From NCBI GenBank assembly GCA_016713765.1, contig JADJON010000001.1:1550001-1614000 (forward strand): 64,000 bases of DNA, read 5' to 3'. The position numbers and the translations under genes are program-made. Positions 42,504-52,282 of the stretch are shown piece after piece. The notes under the pieces were generated by a model, which did no database searches, had not been told where the DNA came from, and saw only the letters and a program-made list of their open reading frames with translations. How positions within the stretch are numbered: position 1 is the first letter of the stretch; every line of letters starts with the position of its first letter. Source of the DNA: Bacteroidota bacterium (lineage in GTDB: Bacteria > Bacteroidota > Bacteroidia > AKYH767-A > 2013-40CM-41-45).

Positions 42504-43598
42504 TCACAAATTCCCCCGCAACGCCTGCTCCCGTTCGATCGCTTCGAAGAGTGCTTTGAAGTTGCCTTTGCCGAACGACTTGGCGCCTTTGCGCTGAATG
42601 ATCTCGTAGAAAAGCGTCGGGCGGTCTTCGACCGGCTTGGTGAAGATCTGCAGGAGGTAACCTTCGTCATCGCGATCCACCAGGATGCCAAGGCGCTTGA
42701 GGTCGTCGATGTTCTCGTCGATCTTACCGACGCGAGCCTGGAGCTCGTCGTAGTAGGTGGTAGGCACCGTCAGGAAATTCACGCCGCGGCGTTGTAGCTC
42801 AGTCACGGTCTTGACGATATCGTGCGTGATGATCGCGATATGCTGGACGCCTGCGCCGTGGTAAAATTCGAGGTACTCGTCGATCTGCGATTTCTTCTTG
42901 CCTTCCGCCGGTTCGTTGATCGGGAACTTGACATAGCCATTCCCGTTGGAAACCACTTTACTCATCAGGGCGGAATACTCCGTGGAGATATCGCTATCAT
43001 CGAAGGTGATGATCATCTTGAAGCCCATCACGTCTTCATAGAATTTCACCCAGTCGTTCATCTTGCCGAGTTCCACGTTGCCGACGCAATGGTCGACATA
43101 ATCGAGTCCCACCGGCTCGACCGGTAGGGAAGAGGTAGCCGGTTGATAGCCCGGCATGAATACGCCTTTGTAGTTCTTCCGTTCAACGAACGTGTGGATG
43201 GTCTCCCCGTAGGTGTGGATCGACGCGATCTTGACTTCACCCTGATCGTCCGTGAGTGTGGTCGGTGGCGTATGGGCTTTCGCCCCGCGCGACATGGTTT
43301 CGTAAAACGACTTTTCCGCGTCATCGACCCACAAGGCCAGTACTTTCACACCGTCGCTGTGCTTGTGTACGTGCCTGGCGATCTCCGAATCGGGATGCAT
43401 GGCAGTAGTCAGCACCAGACGGATCTTGCCTTGCTGGAGCACATACGAAGCCCTGTCGCGCACCCCGGTCTCCGGACCGGCATAGGCAACGAGTTTGAAC
43501 CCAAAGGCCATCTGGTAGTAATAGGCAGCCTGCTTGGCGTTTCCTACCCAGAACTCAATGTGATCGGTACCCAGAAGCGGAAGGAAGTCGGTAGACAT
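42504..43598 (-). CDS. hppD: 4-hydroxyphenylpyruvate dioxygenase
   Basis: Converts 4-hydroxyphenylpyruvate to homogentisate with O2 and a non-haem Fe(II), in cytosolic tyrosine catabolism. At 364 residues it has the usual bacterial length and two glyoxalase-like halves. The 2-His-1-carboxylate iron ligands are visible as His170 (LDYVDHCVGN), His253 (GVQHIAII) and Glu332 (TLFYEIIQRKG). The C-terminal helix region GKGNFKALFEAIEREQALRGNL, which gates the active site, is intact. No other gene of the homogentisate pathway is adjacent, so it is transcribed as a single gene here. A heptamer array lies immediately behind the stop codon. Confidence 0.97.
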   Translation of the reverse strand: MSTDFLPLLGTDHIEFWVGNAKQAAYYYQMAFGFKLVAYAGPETGVRDRASYVLQQGKIRLVLTTAMHPDSEIARHVHKHSDGVKVLALWVDDAEKSFYETMSRGAKAHTPPTTLTDDQGEVKIASIHTYGETIHTFVERKNYKGVFMPGYQPATSSLPVEPVGLDYVDHCVGNVELGKMNDWVKFYEDVMGFKMIITFDDSDISTEYSALMSKVVSNGNGYVKFPINEPAEGKKKSQIDEYLEFYHGAGVQHIAIITHDIVKTVTELQRRGVNFLTVPTTYYDELQARVGKIDENIDDLKRLGILVDRDDEGYLLQIFTKPVEDRPTLFYEIIQRKGAKSFGKGNFKALFEAIEREQALRGNL

Positions 43599-43719
43599 GG
43601 GGAGGTGATTTTAGGGGAGGTCTTGATTGATTGCCTGAAATTTAGCTAAAAATCAGCTTTTCAGGCTACTCGAATACAGTTGCAAATATCTAAAAATCAG
43701 AAGATTGAATCAAAAAAAA

Positions 43720-43768
43720 CGTTTAACGTTCGAACGTTGTAACGTTTGAACATTCAAACGTTACAACG
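43720..43768. repeat. CGTTNNAA octamer array behind yidC
   Basis: Units such as CGTTTAA, CGTTCGAA, CGTTGTAA and CGTTTGAA, then the reverse-strand version CAAACGTTACAACG, ending 3 nt from the yidC stop codon. Confidence 0.75.
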
Positions 43769-43771
43769 AAA

Positions 43772-45628
43772 TCATTTCTTCTTCGCAGCCTGCTGCCGTT
43801 GCGCTTCTTTCGCCATGGCTTCAAGACGCGCCTGGAAACCGGACTTTTTCGCAGGCTTCTTCTTGTTCTCCTGGATCTTGGCGTGGATGGCGTCTTCGTC
43901 GATGAAGGCTTTGAAAAGATACTGCTGCGCGAAGCCGAAGATGTTGCTCAGGAAGTAATAATAGCTCAGACCGGCCGAGTAATTATTGAAGAACCCGAGG
44001 AAGAAAATCGGCATCAGGTACATCATCCATTTCATCGACGGATTCGTCGCTGCGGTCATCTGCATATTCATCTTCGTGTAGATGATCGTAGAGATGGTCA
44101 TCAGCAGCGTGAAGAGCGAGACGTGATCGCCGTAAAAAGGGATCTTGAAGCCGAGGTCAAGGATCGAGTCGTAGGTCGACAGGTCGTGCGCCCACAGGAA
44201 ACTTTCCTGCCGCAATTCGATCGAGGCAGGGAAGAAGCGGAACATCGCGATCAGGATCGGCAACTGCAATAAACCCGGAATACAACCACCGAGCGGATTC
44301 ACTCCGGCTCTTCGGTACAGGTTCATCGTTTCCTGTTGCTTCTTCATCGGATCATCGCCGTACTTTTCATTGAGCTCCAGCATTTCAGGCTGTAAGACCC
44401 GGATCTTCGCCTGTGATTTGAATGAGCCGTATGTCAGGGGTAAGAGGATGATCCGGACCAGAATGGTCAGGATAAGAATGATGATTCCGAAATTCAGGTT
44501 GAAGCCGTTGAGATAGTTGAAGGTCGGAATGACCAGGTAACGGTTCACCCAACCGAAGATACCCCAACCGAGCGGAATGAGTTTTTCCAGGTGCAGGTCG
44601 TCGATCTGCTTCAAAGACTGGTAATGGTTCGGCCCGAAATAGAAGCGAAGGCGGATGTCCTGTTCGGGCTTGTTCTCCAGCGGCAGCGACATGGAGGCGG
44701 TCATGTTTTTTACATACCGTTCCTGGTTCTTGTCGGTGAAGGTCTCCACCACCGGTGCATCGAAGGAAATGCCATCCGCGATGAGGACGGAAGAGAAGAA
44801 GTGTTGCTTGAAGGCGATCCACTGGACTTTGGTCTTCAGCGACTGTTTTTCATCTGAGGTTTCGGAGATGTAGTCCACCTCTTCTCCGGTGAAGCGATAA
44901 TAGAGAGTAGTGGCAGTTCGCTCGTTTTCTACGCTCTGTTCCTGCCGGTTGAGCTGGTCTTTCCAGTCGAGGTTCAGGTAGGTCGTATTCGCCGGCAACA
45001 GATCATGCAATCCGACAACTTTGAGGTCCAGCTCTACCAGGTATGAGCCAGGTTCCAGGCTATAGTTGTATTGCAGATATTTTCCATCACCTGCATTCAG
45101 ACGAAGGCTGGCTTTGCCGGTCGTCCCGCCTTCTACGATCTGGAAATTCAGTTGACCCGTATTGATGATCCGGTTCTGTGCAGGAAAGGTGATGTCGAAC
45201 CTGCTCGAATCGGAACTCATCAACTCAACAGCGCGTCCGTCCCAGGTCTTGTAGTCCTTCAACTCGACGCGTTTTACTTTGCCACCGAGAGAGGAAAGTG
45301 TCAAACGGATCTTGTCGTTTTCCAGGGTGACCAACTGTTCTTTGCCATCAGCGGCTGCGGCGAATGCTCCCCATTGCTCCTGCAGCTGTTGGGCCTTCGC
45401 GGAATCAGATACTGCGCCTGTAGTGTCTGCTGTTGCTGCCACTTGCTCAGCAGCTTGTTGCTGTGCAAGCGCTTTACTGGCAGCCTCCTGCTTTCGGGCA
45501 AGTAGTTCCAGCGAATCTTTGCGGTGTTTTTCGGCTGCAAGTTGTTCAGCCGATGGCTGTGTATAGATCGAATAGCCGAGCACCAGCAAGCCGATCAAAA
45601 AAAGGCCGATTATTGAATTACGATCCAT
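43772..45628 (-). CDS. yidC: Membrane protein insertase YidC
   Basis: The 618-residue inner-membrane insertase helps Sec insert and fold membrane proteins. The first helix (residues 5-20, SIIGLFLIGLLVLGYSIYTQ) is followed by an Ala/Gln-rich linker and the large periplasmic beta-domain (about 80-350). The 60-kDa inner-membrane protein core (about 370-590) has NFGIIILILTILVRIILLPLTYGSFKSQAKI, the Arg-containing first conserved helix, then a cytosolic hairpin (QPEMLELNEKYGDDPMKKQQE) and PLGGCIPGLLQLPILIAMFRF. The tail is basic (KKKPAKKSGFQARLEAM...). The -7 box TATATTTG lies upstream. It is not next to rnpA or rpmH here, as is usual in Bacteroidota. Confidence 0.96.
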   Translation of the reverse strand: MDRNSIIGLFLIGLLVLGYSIYTQPSAEQLAAEKHRKDSLELLARKQEAASKALAQQQAAEQVAATADTTGAVSDSAKAQQLQEQWGAFAAAADGKEQLVTLENDKIRLTLSSLGGKVKRVELKDYKTWDGRAVELMSSDSSRFDITFPAQNRIINTGQLNFQIVEGGTTGKASLRLNAGDGKYLQYNYSLEPGSYLVELDLKVVGLHDLLPANTTYLNLDWKDQLNRQEQSVENERTATTLYYRFTGEEVDYISETSDEKQSLKTKVQWIAFKQHFFSSVLIADGISFDAPVVETFTDKNQERYVKNMTASMSLPLENKPEQDIRLRFYFGPNHYQSLKQIDDLHLEKLIPLGWGIFGWVNRYLVIPTFNYLNGFNLNFGIIILILTILVRIILLPLTYGSFKSQAKIRVLQPEMLELNEKYGDDPMKKQQETMNLYRRAGVNPLGGCIPGLLQLPILIAMFRFFPASIELRQESFLWAHDLSTYDSILDLGFKIPFYGDHVSLFTLLMTISTIIYTKMNMQMTAATNPSMKWMMYLMPIFFLGFFNNYSAGLSYYYFLSNIFGFAQQYLFKAFIDEDAIHAKIQENKKKPAKKSGFQARLEAMAKEAQRQQAAKKK

Positions 45629-45650
45629 TCAGGGGCGGTAAAAAGGAGCG

Positions 45651-45658
45651 CAAATATA
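45651..45658 (-). promoter_or_regulatory. -7 box of yidC
   Basis: Minus strand TATATTTG, an exact match, 22 nt upstream of ATG 45628. Confidence 0.5.
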
Positions 45659-45680
45659 GCAATTTGAAGGTTTCGGGTTT

Positions 45681-45710
45681 CCTGCCTTCGCTAAAGCTTC
45701 GGCAGGCAGG
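45681..45710. repeat. CGCTAAAGC palindromic repeat, copy 3
   Basis: CCTGCCTTCGCTAAAGCTTC then GGCAGGCAGG: arms CCTGCC / GGCAGG around the core. Confidence 0.7.
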
Positions 45711-45806
45711 CATGTTCCGGTTTCCGAGTTGATCTTTCTAAATTCCTCGTCCCTCGTACTTCTTTTCCTCTGTCAGGGACACGTTCCTCGTTTCCGCCCA
45801 CCACGG

Positions 45807-45839
45807 CTGCCTGCCGTAGCTTTAGCGAAGGCAGGCAGG
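45807..45839. repeat. CGCTAAAGC palindromic repeat, copy 4 (opposite orientation)
   Basis: GCTGCCTGCCGTAGCTTTAG then CGAAGGCAGGCAG, reverse orientation to copy 3, about 100 bp away. Confidence 0.7.
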
Positions 45840-45941
45840 TTTCCGGTTGGTTGTCGTTCACTCGAAAACCACGTACCTAGTCCCCTCGTTCCTCGGTCTC
45901 GGTCTCGTTCCTCCTTTCCACACACCTCGCCCCTCTTCCCT

Positions 45942-45978
45942 AAAAAAAACGCCCTGAAGATGCTATCTCCAGGGCGTC
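45942..45978 (-). terminator. Rho-independent terminator of the gene at 46000
   Basis: On the minus strand, ACGCCCTG / CAGGGCGT stem followed by eight T, about 22 nt after the stop codon. Confidence 0.85.
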
Positions 45979-45999
45979 GGCTTATGACGGGGGCCGCAC

Positions 46000-48900
46000 T
46001 TATTTCTTCATGAACCGCACCATACGGGGAGCCTCGGTTTCACCGTCAGGACGGATAAGCTTGAGGTAATAAACGCCCGTGGACAGGTTGTTGACGGAAG
46101 ACTCGATGGTGTTGTATCCGCGTTTTACATCATGCGTTTCCTGCAATACGATCTTACCGACCATGTCGAGGACTTCCATCGTTACGTTACCGTCCGTTTC
46201 CTCGAAGAAGGTATAGGTGATCGAGAAGTTGGCCGGGTTCGGATATACCGCGACATCGGTATTCGACTTGTTGCAGTTGACGGCGATCACATCCGAGTAG
46301 CTGAAGTGACCGTCGATATCGACCTGCTTCAATCGATAGTATACGATGCCCTTGCAGACCTCGCCGTCGAGGTAGCTGTAGTAGCGGGTCTCGGTTGTAG
46401 ATCCGACACCAAAGCCTTCCACGCGTTGGATGCTCTTGAAGACATCACCGTCGGTGCTACGCTCAAGGTCGAAGTAGTCGTTGTTGGTCTCGGAAGCGGT
46501 AGCCCAGCGGCAGAGGTTGCCGACGGCTTCCGGCTCCACGGTGAAGCTGAGCAGTTCGATCGGCAGCGGATCCTGTGACTGTGCCGTCGCGAAGGTTGCG
46601 TTGAAACTGCTCATACCGGTGCGGCGGGTATCCGCTGCTGTACTCGGGATGTAGCAGGCTCCCTGCAGCGACCAGGCCGCCGGTGGGTTGGCGCTCTTCA
46701 TGACCGTCCAGCCGGAGCCACTGTTGTTCGTGACGTTGTTGTTGAACAAACGCATGGTGTAGGTACCCGTTCCAGCGCCAATCGACGCGGTGAAAGTCCA
46801 GTAACCGTTATCAAACGCGTTCAGGATATCATAGGTATTGATCACACATTCATTCGCAACAGGTCCCACCGGAGGAACCCAACCCGTGAAGAAGGCGGTC
46901 AGGTCATAGGCCGTCACCGGGCTGGCAGTATATTGTACTTGCGCCCGCTGATAACCTTTGGTGGAAATACCTACCGGGAAATCCCAGCTATTAACGCCGG
47001 TCGACAAGGCTCGACGCAGGTTACCTTCTACATAGGATGTATTGTTGCCGGCTGTGCTGGCAGCGACGTTTGCCCGACGGACATAAACCTGACGAGCGCC
47101 GGTCACGATCTTTCCTTGTGTAAGAACCAGGTTACCATTGGTTGGCGAGACACCGGAAACATAGGCGCCGACGCCGATATTCAAATCATTGAACGCGCCT
47201 GCGCCAAGTGTCAGCGAGAACGCTCCAGACTGATTCATGAGCACGGAATCAAGTTCCAGGGCGCTGACGAGGTTGGTGAAGTTCTGGTTGGCGGAACCGT
47301 TGAATTCATAGCAGGAGCCCAGCGCAGTGCCGTGGGAGGCTGCGCCATTGTTATTCACGAAGTCGCCGCCGACGCGAATGTGCTTGGCGTTCGGCAGCCA
47401 GGTGCCGCCGGCATTGAGTGTAAGGTTACCACGGATGTCGATGTTGCTGCCCAGGGTGACGTTTCCAGCTGCTTTCGCCATGGTGCAATGCCAGAGCGCA
47501 TTACCCGCGGTCAGGTTGCCGGTGACAGCCTGATTGGCACTACCGATGAACTGAATCGTCGAACCGTTGCCGCAACTGATGTTACCGTTGATGGTAAAGT
47601 CGCCGCATACGGAGAGCGTGACACCCGGATTGATGGTCAGGGTCGCGCCGGCATTAACGATCAGATTCTTGACACTCGTATTGGCGGTGATGATCGGTTG
47701 GTTAGGGCCTGCCTGGATCACGATGGTCGAAGGACCACCGGCACAGGTTCCCATGGTCGTAAGACAGTTCGGATCCCAGTTGCTTCCCAGCGGCGCGGGT
47801 GCCCAGGTCGATGAAACAGCATCCGCCTTCCAATACTGGGTGGTGGGTGAGCCAATGTTGAGCGGAGTTGTACCGGGGAAAGTCAGGTTGAATCCGGCCG
47901 TCGAACCACCGGCGTAATTACCGAAGTGCGAAACGAGCAGGATGAACTGCTGCGTAGCACCGTTGGTCAGGTTGAATGCGCTATTCCAACCGCCGGAAAC
48001 AGCATTTGCTTGTGAAGTGGAAGTGGTGCCTGCCACGATGTTCATCCCGGTCGTTCCAACTGCGGAATAGTTACAGGAACGGAAGGGGAAGGTGCCGGAG
48101 GTAGGGTTGGAGGTAATGAGCGCACAGGGGTTGCTCACACCGGTCACTTCCCACAACTGGAAGTCGTAGTCGGAGGTGCCGTTGTTCGGTGTTACCGTCC
48201 ACTGCAGGGTTTGTCCAGGCGCGGTGGCAGTAGTAGAGAAGGAATACCAAACACCAGAAGCTTCGGTTGACGACAAACAGGTCCCGCCCTGAAGGTCACA
48301 TACGTTGCCGGAACCGGTGTAGCCCGGATCGGCGATGGTGGTGGTGGCAGCACAGATCGCGGTGGCCATTTCGCAATCCTGGTCCGGGATCGGCGGGAAA
48401 CTGGCGGAGCCGTCGATCGCCATGATGTCGAATGTACCGGTAGCGGCATTTCGGCCATCCACACGGATGTAATAAGTATTGCCGGGCGTGAGACCGGTAA
48501 CAGTGACGTCGGAGTTACGACCACCGCCGCTGGAGCAGAGGGTGAAGTTGTCGTTGCAGCCGATCTGCGCCAGGCTACCGCATGCGCCGGAATAGACGGC
48601 GATCTGCGAGTCGCTCAGTGAACGAAGACGGGTGCGGATCTTGATGCTGGTGCTGGAAGCTACCACCGTGTACCAGACCGTGTTCAGGGCACCCGCGTCC
48701 CAGCATCCGGCTACGGTGCCATCGCTCGGGCCTGCACCGGAGGCGCAAACGTTGGTCTGATAGGTCGCACTGACACCCAGTACCAGCGGGGTTGCTCCGG
48801 AGCAAAGATCATTGGTAGGGGTACAGCCGGAGATGGCGCAAATGCGGAACGTACCGGGAGAACCGGCGGAATTGGACCATACGCGGATGTAGTAAACAGT

Positions 48901-50856
48901 TCCTGCTGCAGGAGGTACGATGGTCAGCGCGGGCATGTTGGATCCGGCGGAGTTGTCATCACAGGATACTAAAGAAAAACTTCCGCAGGTACCTGTATAA
49001 ACCGCCATACCAAGATCCGTCGCAGATGTGCCGGTTGATCCCGGTTGTATGGATATCGAGTGTGGATTATTGCTTACGCTGGTCAGGGAGAACCAAACAT
49101 CACCGGTGGCGCCGTCAACGAAACCGGCACACCCAGGGTTCGGATAACCGGGCGCTACCGGTGATGGCGTTGCGCAGGATACGGAGTAATTGATGGCGCC
49201 TGTACAAGAACTTCCTACAACAGGTGTGACCGTAGCAGGGCTGGCGCAGGCGTCATTGGGAGGAGCAGGTGAAACGGCATTCTGAATCGAGAAGGAGAAA
49301 TTGGTGGACGGCGCTACACTCGTATCGTTATCCACGACGATGTAGTACGTGCCGGTTCCCAGCGTCAGGTTGGTAATGTTCAGGGCGCTGCCACCGGCTC
49401 CAAGTGCATAGCTGATCAGGTTGGTTGTCCCGGGGCATCCCAGATAAACGAAAATGCCGGGGTTGGTGTTGGTATTGGTATTGAAAAGCGAAAGGTCGAA
49501 GCAACCCGCGGCAGGAGGCGTGAAAGTGAAGATGTAGTCCTGTCCGCTCAGGTTTCGCGTAGGGGGAACAACGGCTGGCGTATCGATTTCATCACCGAAG
49601 CCGGCATTGTTCATGGTCCACGATAGCGGAGCGATGGCGGTATTGTAACTGCCGTTGGCGGTGTACCAACAGGTGATGTCGTTGGCATTCGAGCAGGTTG
49701 CACCTGGAGGCATCAAAGTCAGGTTGAAGTTACCTACCAGAGCATCCTGGTCACTTTCCACGCGAACCAAGTATTGAACGGTCGAAGTACATGGCTGACC
49801 GGTAATCGTCACTTTCGGGTTGCCACCGCCGTTGCTGGCTTCATCGGCGGCCAGCAGGGTGAGTGCGCCGCAACCACCGGTGTAAACCGCTATTGCGGTA
49901 GAGAATCCGGTAGGACAGGTATTGTCGATGAATAACTGGAAAGATGTCAGACCGATCGGTTTGGTCAAGGTGTACCAGGTCTCGTTTGATTGCGTTTGGG
50001 CGGTCCATGCAGCCGGCTTTCCTGGAACTGCGGCAGCCATGGTGATCTGCCGGGTCATGACCAGCGTCTGGTCAGTCAGCACAGTTGGTGCACCCGGGTT
50101 GAAAGGAATGTTAACCGCGTTGATACAGGTGTCGTTAGCAGGAGTAGGGAAGGCCGATGGTGCCCAGGTGAAGGTCTGGTTGGTCGTCGGCTTGGTGGAA
50201 ATCGTATTGAATAAAACGGCTTTACCCCAAGTTGTGCCGGCAGTCTGGACCGAACTGGCGGTTTGTGAGTAGTAATCGCCGTCGCAATAGCCCGTCAAGC
50301 CAATGGAAGCTCCACCCGATACACTCACATCAACAGCACCTGCCAATTGCTGATAGGTAAAGACAATGTTTCCGGTACCAGTAACGAGTTTAGCTTGGAA
50401 GTTGATGGCCGGAGCTGCAGCATTCTTGGCCCAAAGCATGTTGTTCCACTCCACGGTCAGCGTTCCGAGTGAATAAACGTAGGAGACGCGTCCTGCAGCT
50501 CCTGTCTGAAGATCGTCCCACAGTGGAGCGATGATCGTACGTGGTCCGGTCGACAGGTTGTTGGTAGGTAGTGAACCTCCGGGGTTGGCCAATGCGATGA
50601 AGCCGTTCGAGGAGACATAGAAACTGGTATACGCTACACCGCCATAGTTAAACCTGAAACCTGCAGGAGCGAAAGGACCCGCTAACTGATCGTCAATGTT
50701 TGCATTGACGACCGTCGTGGCGGCACCAATCGAGGCAAATGCCGCGGAGGCTGCCGTCAGGTTGTACGTGATCCCATTCAACGCGAAACTGACACGGCTG
50801 AGCAGGAGCATCACGGTCAGTGCGGAGAAGATTTTTCGGGTATAGTTCACATTCAT
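46000..50856 (-). CDS. Large T9SS-secreted protein with PPC-like repeats
   Basis: The 1618-residue protein has a signal peptide (about 1-25, SALTVMLLLSRVSFA). About 30-240 is an N-terminal beta-domain with ISSNG-like wording (SFYVSSNGFIAL). Several domains follow, each beginning NDxC (NDTCINAVNI, NDACASPATV, NDLCSGATPL) and containing IAVYTGxCG and YYIRV. These look like bacterial pre-peptidase C-terminal (PPC)-type beta-sandwiches. About 1050-1500 is a region with TLNPGVTLSVCGDFTINGNI, as in proteins with polymorphic beta-strand repeats. The last 85 residues (VAVYPNPANFSITYTF ... LSTGVYYLKL) are the T9SS type A domain. It carries no catalytic signature, and a structural or adhesive role is inferred. 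Confidence 0.87.
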   Translation of the reverse strand: MNVNYTRKIFSALTVMLLLSRVSFALNGITYNLTAASAAFASIGAATTVVNANIDDQLAGPFAPAGFRFNYGGVAYTSFYVSSNGFIALANPGGSLPTNNLSTGPRTIIAPLWDDLQTGAAGRVSYVYSLGTLTVEWNNMLWAKNAAAPAINFQAKLVTGTGNIVFTYQQLAGAVDVSVSGGASIGLTGYCDGDYYSQTASSVQTAGTTWGKAVLFNTISTKPTTNQTFTWAPSAFPTPANDTCINAVNIPFNPGAPTVLTDQTLVMTRQITMAAAVPGKPAAWTAQTQSNETWYTLTKPIGLTSFQLFIDNTCPTGFSTAIAVYTGGCGALTLLAADEASNGGGNPKVTITGQPCTSTVQYLVRVESDQDALVGNFNLTLMPPGATCSNANDITCWYTANGSYNTAIAPLSWTMNNAGFGDEIDTPAVVPPTRNLSGQDYIFTFTPPAAGCFDLSLFNTNTNTNPGIFVYLGCPGTTNLISYALGAGGSALNITNLTLGTGTYYIVVDNDTSVAPSTNFSFSIQNAVSPAPPNDACASPATVTPVVGSSCTGAINYSVSCATPSPVAPGYPNPGCAGFVDGATGDVWFSLTSVSNNPHSISIQPGSTGTSATDLGMAVYTGTCGSFSLVSCDDNSAGSNMPALTIVPPAAGTVYYIRVWSNSAGSPGTFRICAISGCTPTNDLCSGATPLVLGVSATYQTNVCASGAGPSDGTVAGCWDAGALNTVWYTVVASSTSIKIRTRLRSLSDSQIAVYSGACGSLAQIGCNDNFTLCSSGGGRNSDVTVTGLTPGNTYYIRVDGRNAATGTFDIMAIDGSASFPPIPDQDCEMATAICAATTTIADPGYTGSGNVCDLQGGTCLSSTEASGVWYSFSTTATAPGQTLQWTVTPNNGTSDYDFQLWEVTGVSNPCALITSNPTSGTFPFRSCNYSAVGTTGMNIVAGTTSTSQANAVSGGWNSAFNLTNGATQQFILLVSHFGNYAGGSTAGFNLTFPGTTPLNIGSPTTQYWKADAVSSTWAPAPLGSNWDPNCLTTMGTCAGGPSTIVIQAGPNQPIITANTSVKNLIVNAGATLTINPGVTLSVCGDFTINGNISCGNGSTIQFIGSANQAVTGNLTAGNALWHCTMAKAAGNVTLGSNIDIRGNLTLNAGGTWLPNAKHIRVGGDFVNNNGAASHGTALGSCYEFNGSANQNFTNLVSALELDSVLMNQSGAFSLTLGAGAFNDLNIGVGAYVSGVSPTNGNLVLTQGKIVTGARQVYVRRANVAASTAGNNTSYVEGNLRRALSTGVNSWDFPVGISTKGYQRAQVQYTASPVTAYDLTAFFTGWVPPVGPVANECVINTYDILNAFDNGYWTFTASIGAGTGTYTMRLFNNNVTNNSGSGWTVMKSANPPAAWSLQGACYIPSTAADTRRTGMSSFNATFATAQSQDPLPIELLSFTVEPEAVGNLCRWATASETNNDYFDLERSTDGDVFKSIQRVEGFGVGSTTETRYYSYLDGEVCKGIVYYRLKQVDIDGHFSYSDVIAVNCNKSNTDVAVYPNPANFSITYTFFEETDGNVTMEVLDMVGKIVLQETHDVKRGYNTIESSVNNLSTGVYYLKLIRPDGETEAPRMVRFMKK

Positions 50857-51204
50857 GGTTCGGGTGTTATCTGAATGGTCTTTGGTTTCTTGGTCGCAGT
50901 CTTTGAAAACCGCATGGGTAGCGGCTTTCAGGGTGTTCGGGTTAATATCCGGGTAACAATGATGAGCGGTTCCGGCATTTGATCGGAAATCCCCCCGTTT
51001 TCATGGTTCTTGGATGGTCAAATTTAATCATTTATTATCTGTTTTTCAATGCGTTTACCCGGTTTTTATTAATAATTGGCAAGTCGCCCAAATTGTTTTG
51101 GCAATGGTCGGATTATGGGGGTGAATGATAAGGCTCACGGAAAAGCCGGTTCTTTTTTGCGACTTGGCGCAGACCGCCTATCTTGGCAGCCTTATTACGT
51201 AGAA
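50857..51204. other. Divergent promoter region
   Basis: About 350 bp between two divergent T9SS-cargo genes, AT-rich near 51010-51080. It contains the promoter of the plus-strand gene (51156-51186). No exact -7 box was found for the minus-strand gene. Nothing else is seen. Confidence 0.5.
51156..51186 (+). promoter_or_regulatory. Promoter with -33 TTTG and -7 TATCTTGG
   Basis: TTTG (51156-51159), 19-nt spacer, TATCTTGG (51179-51186; one mismatch). It lies inside the 5' part of the longer open frame and so argues for the start at 51205. Confidence 0.5.
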
Positions 51205-52209
51205 ATGATGAAAAAAGATATCTACTCCATCGTTATTTTGCTGTTTTTGAGCGTTTTGGCTGCTAAAGGGCAGCCGACCTTGAATTCCAACAACAATCCT
51301 GTCGCCGGTGAAAGCTATTACTACCGGGTAACCGACACGATCGCGCAACCGGGCCCCGGCGGTTCGGGTCAGACCTGGAATTACACCGGCGTTCAGGTTA
51401 CCTTGAATACGGTTATCGTCCACTATGTGACTCCCGCTTCCACCCCTTACGGAAGTTCATTTCCCCAGGCGAATCTGGCCTCCTATGTGTTGCCGGGTGA
51501 TTATAACTACTATGCCAGCAGTTCGGGTGGTTTTGCCTACAAGGGTCGCGGAACGGGCAGCGATATCGCTACCATTACCGGCTCCAGCTACCTGCTCCTG
51601 AGTTATCCGCTTTCGTTCGGCGCCAATATTACCAACACCATTTCAGGTTCCACTTCCGTGGGCACGATCTCCGGTACGGTGAACATTCAGGGCGATGGCA
51701 CGGGCACGTTGCGGCTTCCTTCCATCACGTACAACAACGTGCTGCGCGTAAAAGTCACGGAAGACATTACCTTCTCCTTCGGACCCGGTGTCGATGAGAT
51801 CGTACACACCGAAAGCTACTACTGGTACAATGCCACTTTCCGTGGACCGCTGATGCGCATCATCACGTCCACCACTTCCGGAATTTCCAGCGCTTATTCC
51901 AAGTCGGTGGGTGTAGCCGATTTCGGTCTGGGTGTCGATGACCTTGTTCGACCTTCCCTCGGAGCACTGCGTGTTTTCCCGTCTCCTGCAACCACCAGCG
52001 CGAACATTGAACTCGAAGTATTGAAAGCGGGCAACACCGAATTCGCGATCCTCGACCTGACAGGCAAAGAAGTTCAACGCTGGAATGCCGATCTAACTCC
52101 CGGCACCTATACCCATCGTTTCGATGTCGCTTCCCTCCCTCGCGGCATCTACCTGCTCTCCGTCCGCGGAGAAGGCATGACCCGCGAACAGCGGCTGATC
52201 CTCGAATAA
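51205..52209 (+). CDS. Secreted protein with T9SS sorting domain, unknown function
   Basis: The 334-residue product starts at ATG 51205 (51208 is the second of two adjacent ATGs). An in-frame ATG at 51076 lies upstream of the promoter and would bury the signal peptide. The signal peptide MMKKDIYSIVILLFLSVLAA is clear. The body (about 25-250) is an all-beta Gly/Ser/Thr-rich domain: GESYYYRVTDTIAQPGPGG, QTWNYTGVQ. It is typical of small Bacteroidota T9SS cargo with no named family. The final 75 residues (RVFPSPATTSANIELEV ... LPRGIYLLSVRGE) are the T9SS type A domain with FPSP in place of YPNP. A strong bidirectional terminator follows. Confidence 0.85.
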   Translation: MMKKDIYSIVILLFLSVLAAKGQPTLNSNNNPVAGESYYYRVTDTIAQPGPGGSGQTWNYTGVQVTLNTVIVHYVTPASTPYGSSFPQANLASYVLPGDYNYYASSSGGFAYKGRGTGSDIATITGSSYLLLSYPLSFGANITNTISGSTSVGTISGTVNIQGDGTGTLRLPSITYNNVLRVKVTEDITFSFGPGVDEIVHTESYYWYNATFRGPLMRIITSTTSGISSAYSKSVGVADFGLGVDDLVRPSLGALRVFPSPATTSANIELEVLKAGNTEFAILDLTGKEVQRWNADLTPGTYTHRFDVASLPRGIYLLSVRGEGMTREQRLILE

Positions 52210-52221
52210 GAGAGCCAATTC

Positions 52222-52265
52222 CCCACAACAAAAAAGCCGACGTAAGTCGGCTTTTTTGTTGTGGG
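52222..52265. terminator. Bidirectional terminator
   Basis: Long stem CCCACAACAAAAAAGCCGAC and its complement with loop GTAA, A-run and T-run on both sides. Confidence 0.85.
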
Positions 52266-52282
52266 TCATAAAACGAATGGCT

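Larger units (their letters stand above)
45629..45999. other. Gap with two palindromic repeats, heptamers and a terminator
   Basis: Holds the yidC -7 box, two CGCTAAAGC palindromic elements in opposite orientation, CTCGTCC/CTCGGTC heptamer runs (about 45745-45775, 45885-45930) and the terminator of the gene at 46000. No gene is seen. Confidence 0.65.
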